Source: UBA6921 sp964532385 (GTDB lineage: Bacteria > Pseudomonadota > Gammaproteobacteria > SG8-11). From it: a stretch of DNA of 27,159 nt. Positions 1-8,991 of the stretch are shown piece after piece (the first letter of the stretch is position 1; every line of letters starts with the position of its first letter). The notes below the pieces were generated by a model. The model was not told the DNA's origin. It made no database searches and saw only the letters and a list, made by a program, of their open reading frames with translations. The position numbers were made by a program, and so were the translations under genes. The stretch covers positions 1-27,159 of the forward strand of contig CAZHHW010000039.1 of NCBI GenBank assembly GCA_964532385.1. Direction: 5' to 3'.

Positions 1-102
1 TTGGGCGATGCGGCGGCGATGCCGGTGACAAGCTTCGTGAAACACTTCCGCGCCGAGTTCGAATATCACATCGAACACAAGAAATGCATGGTAGGACACT
101 GA
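1..102 (+). CDS. nuoF: NuoF C-terminal end (NADH-quinone oxidoreductase subunit F), partial
   Basis: Frame 1 is open from the first base to a TGA at 100-102 and gives 33 residues that begin LGDAAAMPVTSF and end in a short basic tail with KKCMVGH. This matches the conserved C-terminus of NuoF, the NADH- and FMN-binding subunit, where the GDAAAMP segment is followed by a helix with phenylalanines and acidic residues. Position immediately before nuoG on the same strand supports the call. The start, FMN site and N3 iron-sulfur cluster ligands lie outside the window. Confidence 0.9.
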   Translation: MGDAAAMPVTSFVKHFRAEFEYHIEHKKCMVGH

Positions 103-163
103 TTCCATGTTGCATTCAAACCAATCCTGCGTTGGTGGCCCCTGGCCGGACTCATGTGCTGTC

Positions 164-181
164 GGCGGCCTTCCGCCTTTT
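164..181 (+). terminator. Possible weak terminator or attenuator between nuoF and nuoG
   Basis: GGCGG (164-168) and CCGCC (173-177) form a 5-bp all-GC stem with a CCTT loop, followed directly by TTTT and a further T-rich stretch. It lies in the 115-bp gap between nuoF and nuoG. The stem is short, so full termination would be surprising inside an operon. Partial attenuation or an mRNA-end stabilising role is equally possible, and so is chance. Confidence 0.3.
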
Positions 182-217
182 GTCTTCGTTTGAGTGCAAC
201 AGGGAACTGGAACTTTT

Positions 218-2596
218 ATGAATCCAATAATGGTCACACTTGAAATCGACGGCAAGAAAGTCCAGGCGCGCAACGGCGCCATGGTCATTGAAGCCGCCGA
301 CGAACTGGGGATTAAGATTCCGCGCTTCTGTTATCACAAGAAGCTGTCGATCGCGGCCAATTGCCGCATGTGCCTGGTCGAGGTCGAAAAGGCGGCCAAG
401 CCCTTGCCCGCCTGCGCCACGCCGGTTACGGAAGGCATGCGGATTTTCACGCAATCGCGCAAGGCGCTGGAAGCACAGAAAGCGGTGATGGAATTTCTGC
501 TCATCAATCATCCGCTGGATTGCCCGATTTGCGATCAGGGCGGCGAATGTGAATTGCAGGACGTCGCCATGGGCTACGGTCGTGACATTTCACGTTACGC
601 GGAAAACAAGCGTGTGGTGACCGACAAGAATCTGGGGCCGCTCATCGCCACCGACATGACGCGCTGCATTCATTGCACCCGCTGCGTGCGTTTCGGCGAT
701 GAAATCGCCGGTTTGCGCGAGCTGGGTGCGACCGGCCGCGGCGAACACATGGAAATCGGCACCTACATCGAAAACGCAGTGGGTTCGGAGTTGTCGGGCA
801 ATGTGATCGATCTGTGCCCGGTCGGCGCGCTCACCTCCAAGCCGTTCCGCTTTTCCGCGCGCGCGTGGGAAATGCGCCAGCATCCCACCATCGCGCCGCA
901 CGATTGCATCGGCTCGAATATTTTTGTGCATGTGGCTAAAAATAAAGTGCTGCGCGTGGCGCCGCACGACAATGAAGCAGTCAACGAAACCTGGATTTCC
1001 GACCGCGACCGTTACAGCTACGAAGGTTTGAACGCCGCCGACCGCTTGCGCGCGCCGATGATCCGGCAGGACGGGCAGTGGCGCGAGGTCGACTGGACCA
1101 CGGCACTGGATTTTACCGTGAGCGGTTTGCAAAAAGTGATTGCGCAGCACGGCGCCCAACAGCTCGGCGCGCTGTGTTCGCCGTCGTCGACGCTCGAAGA
1201 AATGTATCTGTTGCAGAAAGCCTTGCGCGCGCTGGGCAGCTCCAACCTCGACCACCGTCTGCGGCAAACGGATTTCTCGGATCAAGACCAGGCGCCATTG
1301 TATCCGTGGCTGGGCCAGAGCATCGAGCATCTGGAGCAGGTGGATGCCGCCTTGCTGATCGGTTCCAACGTGCGCAAAGACCAGCCTTTGGCGGGGCATC
1401 GCCTGCGCAAAGCCGCGTTGGCGGGCGCGCATATCATGTTCATCAATCCGCTGGATTACGATTTCCGTTTTGATGTCGCGCAGAAAATCATCACCGATCC
1501 GCGCCGCATGGTGTCTGAGTTGTGCGGCGTGGCCAAAGCGCTGGTGCAAATCACCGGAGTGAAGGCACCGGCGGGTCTGAGCGAGATATTTAAATCGGCG
1601 CATGTCGAAGCGGCGCACACCACCATTGCGCAAAACCTGAAGAATGCGCGCAATGGCACAGTGCTGTTGGGTTTGGGTGCATGTGCGCATGCGGAATTTT
1701 CAGCGCTGCGCACGCTGGCCAGCCTGATTGCGCAATTGACGGATGCGAAATTGGGTTATTTAAGCGACGGCGCCAATGCCGCCGGCGCGTGGCTGGCTGG
1801 TATGGTGTCGCACCGGGGTCCGGCGGGCGGCAAAATCGCCGCGGGTGGTCAACACGCGGCGGCCATGTGCAAGACCGGTTTAAAAGCCTATCTGCTGTTG
1901 GGCGTTGAGCCCGATATGGATCTCGCTTATGCGCGCGCGGCGCTGGCCGAGTTGCGTGCCGCGCAATTTACGGTGGTGATGTCGCCGTTCAGAAATCCGA
2001 CGCTTGAGCAGATCGGACATGTGATGTTGCCGGTCGCTCCGTTTACGGAAACGTCCGGCACCTTTGTAAACGCCGAGGGCCGCTGGCAGAGTTTTACAGG
2101 AGCGATTGCCCCCTTTGCGGAGGCACGTCCGGCCTGGAAGGTATTGCGTGTGCTGGGCAACCTGCTGCAACTGCCGGGTTTTGATTACGTAACCTCCGAA
2201 GAAATCCGCGATGAGTTGCATGCCCTTACCGGTGACGCGAAGCCGGACAATAAATCCGCCGGACGCGGTCCATCGCGCCTGGCGGCGCAGGTGCAAGGTG
2301 TGGCGCGCGTCGCGGATGTGCCTTTATATGCAGTGGATGCGACGGTGCGGCGTGCCGGAGCATTACAAAAAACGGCGGACGCGCCGTTACCGGCCGTTTA
2401 TCTCAACGCGCGTCATGCCGAGCAGTTGGGTGTGCGTGCCGGGCAGAACGTGGGAATAACGCAGGGCGGCGAGCAATTGGTCTTGCCGGCGGCGCTGGAT
2501 GAGCGAGTTCCGGACGCCTGTATTTTGGTGTACGCTGGCCAACCCGGCGCGGCGCTGTTAGATCCCGATGCCGCGGTATCGCTGCAGCGTATTTAA
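218..2596 (+). CDS. nuoG: NADH-quinone oxidoreductase subunit G (NuoG)
   Basis: This is the large iron-sulfur subunit of the NDH-1 peripheral arm, passing electrons from the NuoE/F module towards NuoI. The N-terminus is a 2Fe-2S ferredoxin domain with Cys38, 49, 52 and 66. The His-liganded N5 4Fe-4S site follows (His98, Cys102, 105, 111), then N4 (Cys150, 153, 156, 200). The rest is a molybdopterin-oxidoreductase-like domain. Only one Cys (230) lies where E. coli carries the four-Cys N7 site, so N7 appears absent. I place the start at ATG 218 because GGAA lies 5 bases and AGGGAA 12 bases upstream. GTG 194 would add eight residues, and ATG 230 gives the typical MVTLEIDG opening. The product is 792 residues, somewhat shorter than the E. 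coli protein. Confidence 0.95.
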   Translation: MNPIMVTLEIDGKKVQARNGAMVIEAADELGIKIPRFCYHKKLSIAANCRMCLVEVEKAAKPLPACATPVTEGMRIFTQSRKALEAQKAVMEFLLINHPLDCPICDQGGECELQDVAMGYGRDISRYAENKRVVTDKNLGPLIATDMTRCIHCTRCVRFGDEIAGLRELGATGRGEHMEIGTYIENAVGSELSGNVIDLCPVGALTSKPFRFSARAWEMRQHPTIAPHDCIGSNIFVHVAKNKVLRVAPHDNEAVNETWISDRDRYSYEGLNAADRLRAPMIRQDGQWREVDWTTALDFTVSGLQKVIAQHGAQQLGALCSPSSTLEEMYLLQKALRALGSSNLDHRLRQTDFSDQDQAPLYPWLGQSIEHLEQVDAALLIGSNVRKDQPLAGHRLRKAALAGAHIMFINPLDYDFRFDVAQKIITDPRRMVSELCGVAKALVQITGVKAPAGLSEIFKSAHVEAAHTTIAQNLKNARNGTVLLGLGACAHAEFSALRTLASLIAQLTDAKLGYLSDGANAAGAWLAGMVSHRGPAGGKIAAGGQHAAAMCKTGLKAYLLLGVEPDMDLAYARAALAELRAAQFTVVMSPFRNPTLEQIGHVMLPVAPFTETSGTFVNAEGRWQSFTGAIAPFAEARPAWKVLRVLGNLLQLPGFDYVTSEEIRDELHALTGDAKPDNKSAGRGPSRLAAQVQGVARVADVPLYAVDATVRRAGALQKTADAPLPAVYLNARHAEQLGVRAGQNVGITQGGEQLVLPAALDERVPDACILVYAGQPGAALLDPDAAVSLQRI

Positions 2597-2662
2597 TAAA
2601 AATCAACAAGCACGTCCTTCTCAATCCAGATTGGGAAAGCGCGGTAAAGGGGAAGGAAGTTC

Positions 2663-3739
2663 ATGCTGGATTCGTTGTTGGCGCTTTGGGCGGGGTTGCC
2701 GGAGATGGTGCAAACCGTCGCGCTCATTGTCGTGAAAATTCTGGCAATCGTGATTCCGCTATCGTTGTCGGTGGCGTATATCACTTTTGCCGAACGCAAA
2801 GTCATTGGCTATGTGCAGGTACGTATCGGACCCAATCGTGTGGGCCCGCGCGGCTGGTTGCAGCCGATCGCCGATGCCGTGAAGTTGCTGACCAAAGAAA
2901 TAATCTTACCGTCCAGCGCGAACCTGTTTCTGTTCGTTCTCGCACCGATCTTATGTCTGGCTCCATCCTTGGCGGCCTGGGCGGTGATTCCATTTGCCGA
3001 AGACATGGTGCTCAGCAACATCGATGCGGGACTGCTGTACATTCTGGCGATTTCCTCGATGAGCGTGTACGGCATCATCATCGCGGGCTGGGCCTCCAAC
3101 TCGAAATATGCATTTCTGGGGGCCTTGCGTTCCGCCGCGCAAATGGTCTCGTATGAAATCGCGATGGGTTTTGCATTGGTGGGTGTACTGCTGGCGGCGG
3201 GTTCGTTGAATCTGTCGCAAATCGTGCATGCGCAGCAGGGGCCGTTTTGGAATTGGTATTTTATTCCGCTGTTGCCTTTATTCGTCGTGTATTTCATTGC
3301 CGGCGTGGCGGAAACCAATCGCGCACCGTTCGACGTGGCGGAGGGTGAGTCGGAAATCGTGGCCGGGTTTCATGTTGAATATTCCGGCATGACCTTCGCG
3401 GTGTTCTTCCTGGCGGAATACGCCAACATGATTCTGGTGTCGGTGCTGGCCAGCCTGATGTTCATGGGCGGCTGGTTATCGCCCTTGAACGGCATTATGC
3501 CGGAGCGGATGTTTACAGTTCCGGGACTGGGCCTGCTGCTGGGCGATGGCGCACACTGGCTGTTGCTGAAAACTGCTTTTTTCCTGTTTCTGTTCCTGTG
3601 GTTTCGCGCGACTTTTCCGCGTTACCGGTACGACCAGATCATGCGCTTAGGCTGGAAAGTATTCATACCCATTACCATCGTCTGGTTGCTGGTGGTGGGG
3701 GGCATGGTCTTGGGCCACGTCGGACCGTGGTTTGCTTAA
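2663..3739 (+). CDS. nuoH: NADH-quinone oxidoreductase subunit H (NuoH)
   Basis: This 358-residue polytopic membrane protein joins the peripheral and membrane arms of NDH-1 and forms much of the quinone-binding chamber. Family hallmarks visible are the ERKVIGYVQVRIGPNRVGP segment (about 45-64), the FAED loop after TM2, the ETNRAPFDVAEGESEIVAGF loop with its acidic residues (about 217-236) and the SGMTFAVFFLAEYANM helix. The start is a clear ATG behind GGAAGGAAG. A 66-bp gap separates it from nuoG. Its stop TAA overlaps the AAGGAG ribosome-binding site of nuoI, implying coupled translation. Confidence 0.97.
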   Translation: MLDSLLALWAGLPEMVQTVALIVVKILAIVIPLSLSVAYITFAERKVIGYVQVRIGPNRVGPRGWLQPIADAVKLLTKEIILPSSANLFLFVLAPILCLAPSLAAWAVIPFAEDMVLSNIDAGLLYILAISSMSVYGIIIAGWASNSKYAFLGALRSAAQMVSYEIAMGFALVGVLLAAGSLNLSQIVHAQQGPFWNWYFIPLLPLFVVYFIAGVAETNRAPFDVAEGESEIVAGFHVEYSGMTFAVFFLAEYANMILVSVLASLMFMGGWLSPLNGIMPERMFTVPGLGLLLGDGAHWLLLKTAFFLFLFLWFRATFPRYRYDQIMRLGWKVFIPITIVWLLVVGGMVLGHVGPWFA

Positions 3740-3752
3740 GGAGCCCAATGCG

Positions 3753-4241
3753 ATGAACAGCATCGTCAATTATTTTAAAAGCTTGTTGTTGCTGGAACTG
3801 TTCCGTGGTTTAGCGTTGACCGGAAAATATCTGTTCGCGCGCAAAATCACCGTGCAATATCCCGAAGAAAAGACTCCCATGTCGCCGCGTTTTCGCGGGT
3901 TGCACGCATTGCGCCGTTATCCGAACGGCGAGGAACGTTGCATCGCCTGCAAGCTGTGCGAGGCGGTGTGTCCGGCCTTGGCGATTACGATCGAATCCGA
4001 ACAGCGCGCCGACGGCACGCGCCGCACCACGCGTTACGACATCGATCTGGTCAAATGCATCTATTGCGGTTTTTGCGAAGAATCCTGTCCGGTGGATTCC
4101 ATTGTGGAAACACGCATTTTTGAATATCACGGCGAACAACGCGGCGATTTGCTGATGACCAAGGAAAAACTTCTGGCGGTCGGCGACAAATACGAAAAAC
4201 AGATTGCCCTGGACCGCGCGCAAGACGCGGCTTATCGATAA
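3753..4241 (+). CDS. nuoI: NADH-quinone oxidoreductase subunit I (NuoI), 2x4Fe-4S ferredoxin
   Basis: The 162-residue protein carries the two last 4Fe-4S clusters (N6a and N6b) before N2 and sits at the membrane interface. Both ferredoxin motifs are intact: Cys63, 66, 69 with Cys73, and Cys102, 105, 108 with Cys112, each in CxxCxxCxxxCP form. The N-terminal amphipathic helix with FRGLALTGKYLF is typical. ATG 3753 is chosen over an in-frame TTG at 3732 because the AAGGAG at 3738-3743 is correctly spaced for it and it gives the normal family length. An ATG at 3748 is out of frame. Confidence 0.97.
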   Translation: MNSIVNYFKSLLLLELFRGLALTGKYLFARKITVQYPEEKTPMSPRFRGLHALRRYPNGEERCIACKLCEAVCPALAITIESEQRADGTRRTTRYDIDLVKCIYCGFCEESCPVDSIVETRIFEYHGEQRGDLLMTKEKLLAVGDKYEKQIALDRAQDAAYR

Positions 4242-4257
4242 CAGGCGAAGGAACTCC

Positions 4258-4869
4258 ATGGGATTCGAACAATTCATTTTCTGGTTCTTCGCCTCCGTGC
4301 TGGTCTTCGCCGGCATCATGGTGATCACGGTGCGCAATCCGGTATTCGCGGTGCTGTTCCTGGTGTTGGCATTTTTCACCAGCGCCGGATTATGGCTGCT
4401 GCTGGAAGCCGAGTTCCTCGCGATTACGCTGGTACTGGTGTATGTCGGCGCGGTCATGGTGTTGTTCTTGTTTGTGGTGATGATGCTTGACATTAACCTG
4501 GCGCCGCTGCAGGAAGGCTTTTCCAAATACCTTCCCGTGGGCATTGCGATTGCGGCGCTGATTATTTTTGAAATTTCTCTGGTGCTCGGGCGGGATCATT
4601 TCGGTCTGGAGCATGTCGCAACTCCGGTTGCGCATGCGGCGGATTACAGCAACACCCGTGAACTTGGACGCGTGCTCTACACCGCCTATGTTTATCCGTT
4701 TGAAATCGCGTCGGCGATTCTGCTGGTGGCGATCATCGCCGCGATCGCACTGACCTTGCGCACGCGCCGTCAAACCAAATACATGGCGCCGGAACAGCAG
4801 GTGGTGGTACAACGCGCGGATCGGATCCGCATCGTCAAGATGGCGGCGGAAAAAGAGGAAGACCTCTAG
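4258..4869 (+). CDS. nuoJ: NADH-quinone oxidoreductase subunit J (NuoJ)
   Basis: This 203-residue protein has five predicted membrane helices and belongs to the proton-translocating membrane arm. The TM3 segment with LVYVGAVMVLFLFVVMML is the family signature and includes the region that forms a pi-bulge in solved complex I structures. The start is ATG 4258, preceded by GAAGGAA; reading further upstream in the same frame would run into nuoI. It follows nuoI by 16 bp. A 119-bp gap with no gene separates it from nuoK. Confidence 0.95.
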   Translation: MGFEQFIFWFFASVLVFAGIMVITVRNPVFAVLFLVLAFFTSAGLWLLLEAEFLAITLVLVYVGAVMVLFLFVVMMLDINLAPLQEGFSKYLPVGIAIAALIIFEISLVLGRDHFGLEHVATPVAHAADYSNTRELGRVLYTAYVYPFEIASAILLVAIIAAIALTLRTRRQTKYMAPEQQVVVQRADRIRIVKMAAEKEEDL

Positions 4870-4988
4870 ATCTGCGGAGAATCCATTCCTCCTATCAGCG
4901 GGAAGGGGGGTGGTTTTTCACAACGTACAGTTTCAAGTTGTACAGCGTTAGTAACGAAGCACTCAATTAAAAAGGAAGGGGAGCGAAC

Positions 4989-5294
4989 GTGATTTCGTTA
5001 TCGCACTATCTGATTCTGGCCGGGATTCTGTTTTGCCTGAGCATGGCGGGCATCGTGCTCAATCGCAAAAACGTCATCATTCTACTGATGGCCATCGAAT
5101 TAATGTTGCTCGCTGTGAATATGAATTTCATCGCCTTCTCGCATTATCTGGGCGACACCGCCGGACAAGTGTTCGTGTTTTTTATCCTTACCGTGGCGGC
5201 CGCCGAAGCGGCGATTGGGCTTGCCATTCTTGTGGTGTTGTTCCGCAACAAACGCACCATCAACGTCGATCATCTTAATGCGTTAAAGGGCTAG
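4989..5294 (+). CDS. nuoK: NADH-quinone oxidoreductase subunit K (NuoK)
   Basis: This is a 101-residue, three-helix membrane subunit of the NDH-1 arm. Glu37 (in LLMAIELML) and Glu73 (in TVAAAEAAIG) match the two functionally important glutamates known in E. coli NuoK (36 and 72). The start codon is GTG at 4989 behind a strong AAGGAAGGGGAG, giving the usual MISLSHYL opening. The 119-bp gap upstream holds a 5-bp inverted repeat (GTACA/TGTAC) but nothing else I can name. nuoL follows after only three bases. Confidence 0.96.
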   Translation: MISLSHYLILAGILFCLSMAGIVLNRKNVIILLMAIELMLLAVNMNFIAFSHYLGDTAGQVFVFFILTVAAAEAAIGLAILVVLFRNKRTINVDHLNALKG

Positions 5295-5297
5295 TCC

Positions 5298-7262
5298 ATG
5301 GAAGCGATGATGCCGACGGTGTACGTGTTGATTGTGCTCGCGCCGCTGCTGGGCGCGGTGTTGGCGGGTTTGTTCGCCAAGCAGGTGGGCCGTGCCGGCG
5401 CGCATTGGGTCACGATCGCCGGAGTGGCGATTTCTTTTGTGTTGTCGCTGCTGGTGTTCAAACACATCGCCATCGACGGCGCGGCGACTTATAACGCGTC
5501 GGTGTACACGTGGGCCGTGAGCGACGGCATTCGTTTCGAAATCGGTTTCCTGGTCGACAAACTCACGGCTTTGATGCTGGTGGTCGTGACCTTTGTGTCG
5601 CTGATGGTGCACATCTACACCATCGGCTACATGCACGACGATCCCGGTTATCAGCGATTTTTCAGCTATATCGCGCTGTTCACATTCGCAATGTTGATGT
5701 TGGTGATGGCCAACAACTTCATGCAATTATTCTTCGGCTGGGAAGCGGTCGGCCTGGTCTCGTATTTGCTGATCGGTTTCTGGTTCAAAAAGCCCACCGC
5801 GATTTACGCCAACATGAAGGCGTTTCTGGTTAACCGTGTCGGCGATTTCGGTTTTCTGCTGGGCATCGCCGCGATCCTGATGTACTTCAACAGCCTCGAT
5901 TACATGGATGTGTTTCGCTCCGCGCCCATGCTCGCCAATCTCACCATTCAAGTCTGGCCGGGCGTGCAATGGTCGCTGATGACGGTGATTTGCATTTTGT
6001 TGTTCATCGGCGCGATGGGTAAGTCCGCGCAAGTGCCTTTGCATGTGTGGCTGCCGGATTCGATGGAAGGTCCGACGCCGATCTCGGCCTTGATTCATGC
6101 CGCCACCATGGTGACGGCCGGGATTTTCATGGTCGCGCGCATGTCGCCGTTGTTTGAACTTTCCGAGACCGCCTTGAGCGTGGTGTTGATCATCGGCACC
6201 ATCACGGCGTTTTTTATGGGCTTGCTGGGCATTGTGCAAAACGACATCAAGCGCGTGGTGGCGTATTCAACTTTGTCGCAGCTCGGTTACATGACCGCCG
6301 CGTTAGGCGCGTCCGCGTATGCCGCCGGTATTTTCCATTTGATGACGCACGCGTTTTTCAAAGCGCTGCTGTTTCTGGCGGCGGGTTCGGTGATTATCGC
6401 GATGCATCACGAGCAGGACATCCGCAAAATGGGTGGCCTGAAAAAGTACATGCCGATCACTTATTGGTGCTCGCTGATCGGTTCGCTGGCCTTGATCGGC
6501 GCGCCCGGCTTCGCGGGATTTTTCTCGAAAGACAGCATCATCGAAGCGGTCGGCGCATCGCATATCTACGGCGCGGGGTACGCGCACTGGTTGTTGCTCA
6601 TCGGTGTCTTCGTCACCGCATTTTACAGTTTTCGCATGTTCTTCCTGGTATTCCACGGCAAGGAGCGCATGGATCACCATACCCGGGAACATCTCCATGA
6701 ATCGCCGCCTGTCGTGACCTGGCCCCTGATCCTGCTGGCGATTCCGTCGGTGGTGATCGGCGCGATTTACGTCGGCGATATCGCGTTCGGTAAATTCTTC
6801 GGCGATGCCATTTTTGTTCTGCCGCAACATGACGTGCTGCACCATTTGTCCGCGGAGTTCCACGGCTGGGCCAACATGATCGTGCACGCGTTCAGCGCCG
6901 CGCCGTTCTGGCTGGCGGCGGGCGGCGTGCTCACGGCGTGGTTCATCTACCTGAAACAACCGCTGATCGCCGATATCCTGCAAAGAAATTTCGCGTTCTT
7001 CTATCGCTTGCTGGATCGCAAATACTACATCGACGACTTCAACCAAAAAGTATTTGGCGAGGGCACACGCGGCATCGGTGGCCTGTTATGGCGTTATGGC
7101 GACGTCAAAGTGATCGACGGCGGGCTGGTCAACGGTACCGCGTTTGCCATCGGCAAGTTATCGGGGGTAATACGCCAGGTGCAATCCGGTTATCTATATC
7201 ACTATGCCTTCGCCATGATTTTCGGTTTGTGCGTGGTGCTGGGCTGGGTGGTGCTTGGCTGA
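5298..7262 (+). CDS. nuoL: NADH-quinone oxidoreductase subunit L (NuoL), antiporter-like proton pump
   Basis: This 654-residue polytopic protein is the distal proton-pumping subunit with the long lateral helix. Key residues of the Mrp-antiporter-like fold are visible: Glu149 in FFGWEAVGLVSYLLIGFW, Lys242 in GAMGKSAQVPLHVWLPD, and a His-rich segment around ALIHAATMVTAG. ATG 5298 has AAAGGG seven bases upstream. Length and order (K-L-M-N) match other Proteobacteria. The C-terminal part (about 550-654) contains the lateral helix and the final anchoring helix. Confidence 0.97.
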   Translation: MEAMMPTVYVLIVLAPLLGAVLAGLFAKQVGRAGAHWVTIAGVAISFVLSLLVFKHIAIDGAATYNASVYTWAVSDGIRFEIGFLVDKLTALMLVVVTFVSLMVHIYTIGYMHDDPGYQRFFSYIALFTFAMLMLVMANNFMQLFFGWEAVGLVSYLLIGFWFKKPTAIYANMKAFLVNRVGDFGFLLGIAAILMYFNSLDYMDVFRSAPMLANLTIQVWPGVQWSLMTVICILLFIGAMGKSAQVPLHVWLPDSMEGPTPISALIHAATMVTAGIFMVARMSPLFELSETALSVVLIIGTITAFFMGLLGIVQNDIKRVVAYSTLSQLGYMTAALGASAYAAGIFHLMTHAFFKALLFLAAGSVIIAMHHEQDIRKMGGLKKYMPITYWCSLIGSLALIGAPGFAGFFSKDSIIEAVGASHIYGAGYAHWLLLIGVFVTAFYSFRMFFLVFHGKERMDHHTREHLHESPPVVTWPLILLAIPSVVIGAIYVGDIAFGKFFGDAIFVLPQHDVLHHLSAEFHGWANMIVHAFSAAPFWLAAGGVLTAWFIYLKQPLIADILQRNFAFFYRLLDRKYYIDDFNQKVFGEGTRGIGGLLWRYGDVKVIDGGLVNGTAFAIGKLSGVIRQVQSGYLYHYAFAMIFGLCVVLGWVVLG

Positions 7263-7331
7263 ATAAGACTGCGTTCTCCTGTGGAGGGGGACGAGTAATA
7301 CGGGTTCAACGTTGACAAGGTTCGCGCACTT

Positions 7332-8849
7332 ATGTTTTCCAGTTTGCCATTATTAAGTCTTGCGGTGTGGGTGCCGATTCTGGGCGGTGTCGTGGTATTG
7401 AGCGCGAGTCAGGAACGTCAGGCGAACCTCGCCAAAATGATCGCGCTGATGATTTCAGTCGCCACATTTATCATCACTATTCCGCTGTACACGCAATTCG
7501 ACGTGTCGACTTTCCAGATGCAGTTTGTTGAACAGCATGCGTGGATTCCTGCATTCAACGTGAACTACACCTTGGGCATCGACGGTATTTCCATGCCGCT
7601 CATCCTGCTCACCAGCTTCACCACGGTGTTGGTGGTGCTGGCCGGCTGGCAAGTCATCAAATTCAAACCCGCGCAGTACATGGCGGCGTTTTTAATTATG
7701 GAAGGCTTGATGAACGGCGTGTTCGCCGCGCTCGACTCGATGCTGTTTTATGTGATGTGGGAAGGCATGCTGATTCCGATGTTCCTGATCATCGGCATCT
7801 GGGGCGGCGAACGGCGCGTGTACGCGACCATCAAGTTTTTTCTCTACACCTTCCTGGGCTCGGTGTTCATGCTGGTCGCGTTGATCTACATGTACATTCA
7901 GTCCGGCAGTTTCAGCATTCTGGATTTTCATAATCTCAAGCTCGGGCTCACGCCGCAGATTCTGATTTTCATCGCCTTTCTGCTGGCGTTCGCGGTCAAG
8001 GTGCCGATGTGGCCGGTGCACACCTGGCTACCGGATGCGCACGTGGAAGCGCCCACCGGCGGCTCGGTGATTCTGGCCGCGATCATGCTGAAAATGGGGG
8101 CCTACGGTTTTCTGCGCTTCTCGTTGCCGATCACCCCGGATGCCAGCGCGCAACTGGACTGGCTGATGATCGCGCTCTCTTTGATCGCCGTGCTGTACAT
8201 TGCGCTGGTGGCGCTGGTGCAGCAAGACATGAAGAAGCTGATTGCGTATTCATCCATCTCGCACATGGGATTTGTCACGCTCGGGTTCTTCATGGGTTTC
8301 GAGATTTTCCACAACACCACCAGTATGCAGGGTGCCGCGATGGGTATCGAAGGCGCCATGGTGCAAATGATTTCGCATGGTTTCGTGTCGGGCGCCTTGT
8401 TCCTGTGCGTGGGCGTGCTCTACGACCGCATGCACAGTCGGCAGATCAACGATTACGGCGGGGTCGTCAACACCATGCCCACGTTCGCGGCGTTCATGGT
8501 GTTTTTTGCGATGGCCAATGCGGGCTTGCCGGGCACCTCCGGTTTTGTCGGCGAGTTCATGGTTATCCTGAGTTCGTTCAAGGCTGGTTTCTGGATTGCA
8601 TTCATCGCCGCGACCACGCTGGTGTTCGGCGCGGCCTATACCTTGTGGATGGTGAAACGCGTGATCTTCGGCGAGATCGCCAACCCGCATGTTGCGGAGC
8701 TGACCGATATCAACCGCCGCGAATTTTGGATTCTGGGCAGCCTGGCGGTTGCGATACTGCTGTTCGGTGTGTGGCCGGCGCCCTTGCTGGAGGTGATGCA
8801 CAGTTCGGTCGGCCATTTGGTTGAACAACTGCATGCGTCGAAATTGTAG
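7332..8849 (+). CDS. nuoM: NADH-quinone oxidoreductase subunit M (NuoM), antiporter-like proton pump
   Basis: This 505-residue membrane protein is the central antiporter-like subunit of the NDH-1 arm. Glu144 lies in YVMWEGMLIPMFLIIG and Lys223 in AFAVKVPMWPVHTWLPDAH, matching the essential Glu/Lys pair of the family. The start is ATG 7332 with AAGG eleven bases upstream, a rather loose ribosome-binding site. The 69-bp gap to nuoL contains GTGGAGGGGG but no gene. Confidence 0.97.
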   Translation: MFSSLPLLSLAVWVPILGGVVVLSASQERQANLAKMIALMISVATFIITIPLYTQFDVSTFQMQFVEQHAWIPAFNVNYTLGIDGISMPLILLTSFTTVLVVLAGWQVIKFKPAQYMAAFLIMEGLMNGVFAALDSMLFYVMWEGMLIPMFLIIGIWGGERRVYATIKFFLYTFLGSVFMLVALIYMYIQSGSFSILDFHNLKLGLTPQILIFIAFLLAFAVKVPMWPVHTWLPDAHVEAPTGGSVILAAIMLKMGAYGFLRFSLPITPDASAQLDWLMIALSLIAVLYIALVALVQQDMKKLIAYSSISHMGFVTLGFFMGFEIFHNTTSMQGAAMGIEGAMVQMISHGFVSGALFLCVGVLYDRMHSRQINDYGGVVNTMPTFAAFMVFFAMANAGLPGTSGFVGEFMVILSSFKAGFWIAFIAATTLVFGAAYTLWMVKRVIFGEIANPHVAELTDINRREFWILGSLAVAILLFGVWPAPLLEVMHSSVGHLVEQLHASKL

Positions 8850-8856
8850 AGCGCGT

Positions 8857-8916
8857 TGTAGGGGCCGACCCGTGTGTCGGCCCGCCGCCGGGCGCACACG
8901 CGGGTGCGCCCCTACA
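8857..8916. repeat. Twin-hairpin palindromic repeat between nuoM and nuoN
   Basis: Two adjacent hairpins are each perfect: GGGCCGAC (8862-8869) pairs with GTCGGCCC (8876-8883) around a 6-nt loop, and GGGCGCAC (8890-8897) pairs with GTGCGCCC (8904-8911) around a 6-nt loop. The element is also an imperfect inverted repeat as a whole, with TGTAGGGGC at the left end and GCGCCCCTACA at the right. This twin-stem layout is what REP/BIME-type dispersed elements look like, and elements opening TGTAGGGGC occur in many environmental genomes (from memory, not searched). Only one copy is in the window, so dispersal is inferred. Confidence 0.75.
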
Positions 8917-8991
8917 TAAGGTTCATGGGTAGTGGGCGGGGCATAGTGGTTTAGAGACATCCAATTTTCAGAGTTACCAAACACGGTTCAA

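Noticed and set aside
590..1690. Long minus-strand open frame (366 codons) opposite nuoG
   Set aside because: It lies wholly within nuoG, is rich in His/Arg/Gln as expected from a complementary frame of a GC-rich gene, and shows no recognisable domain.
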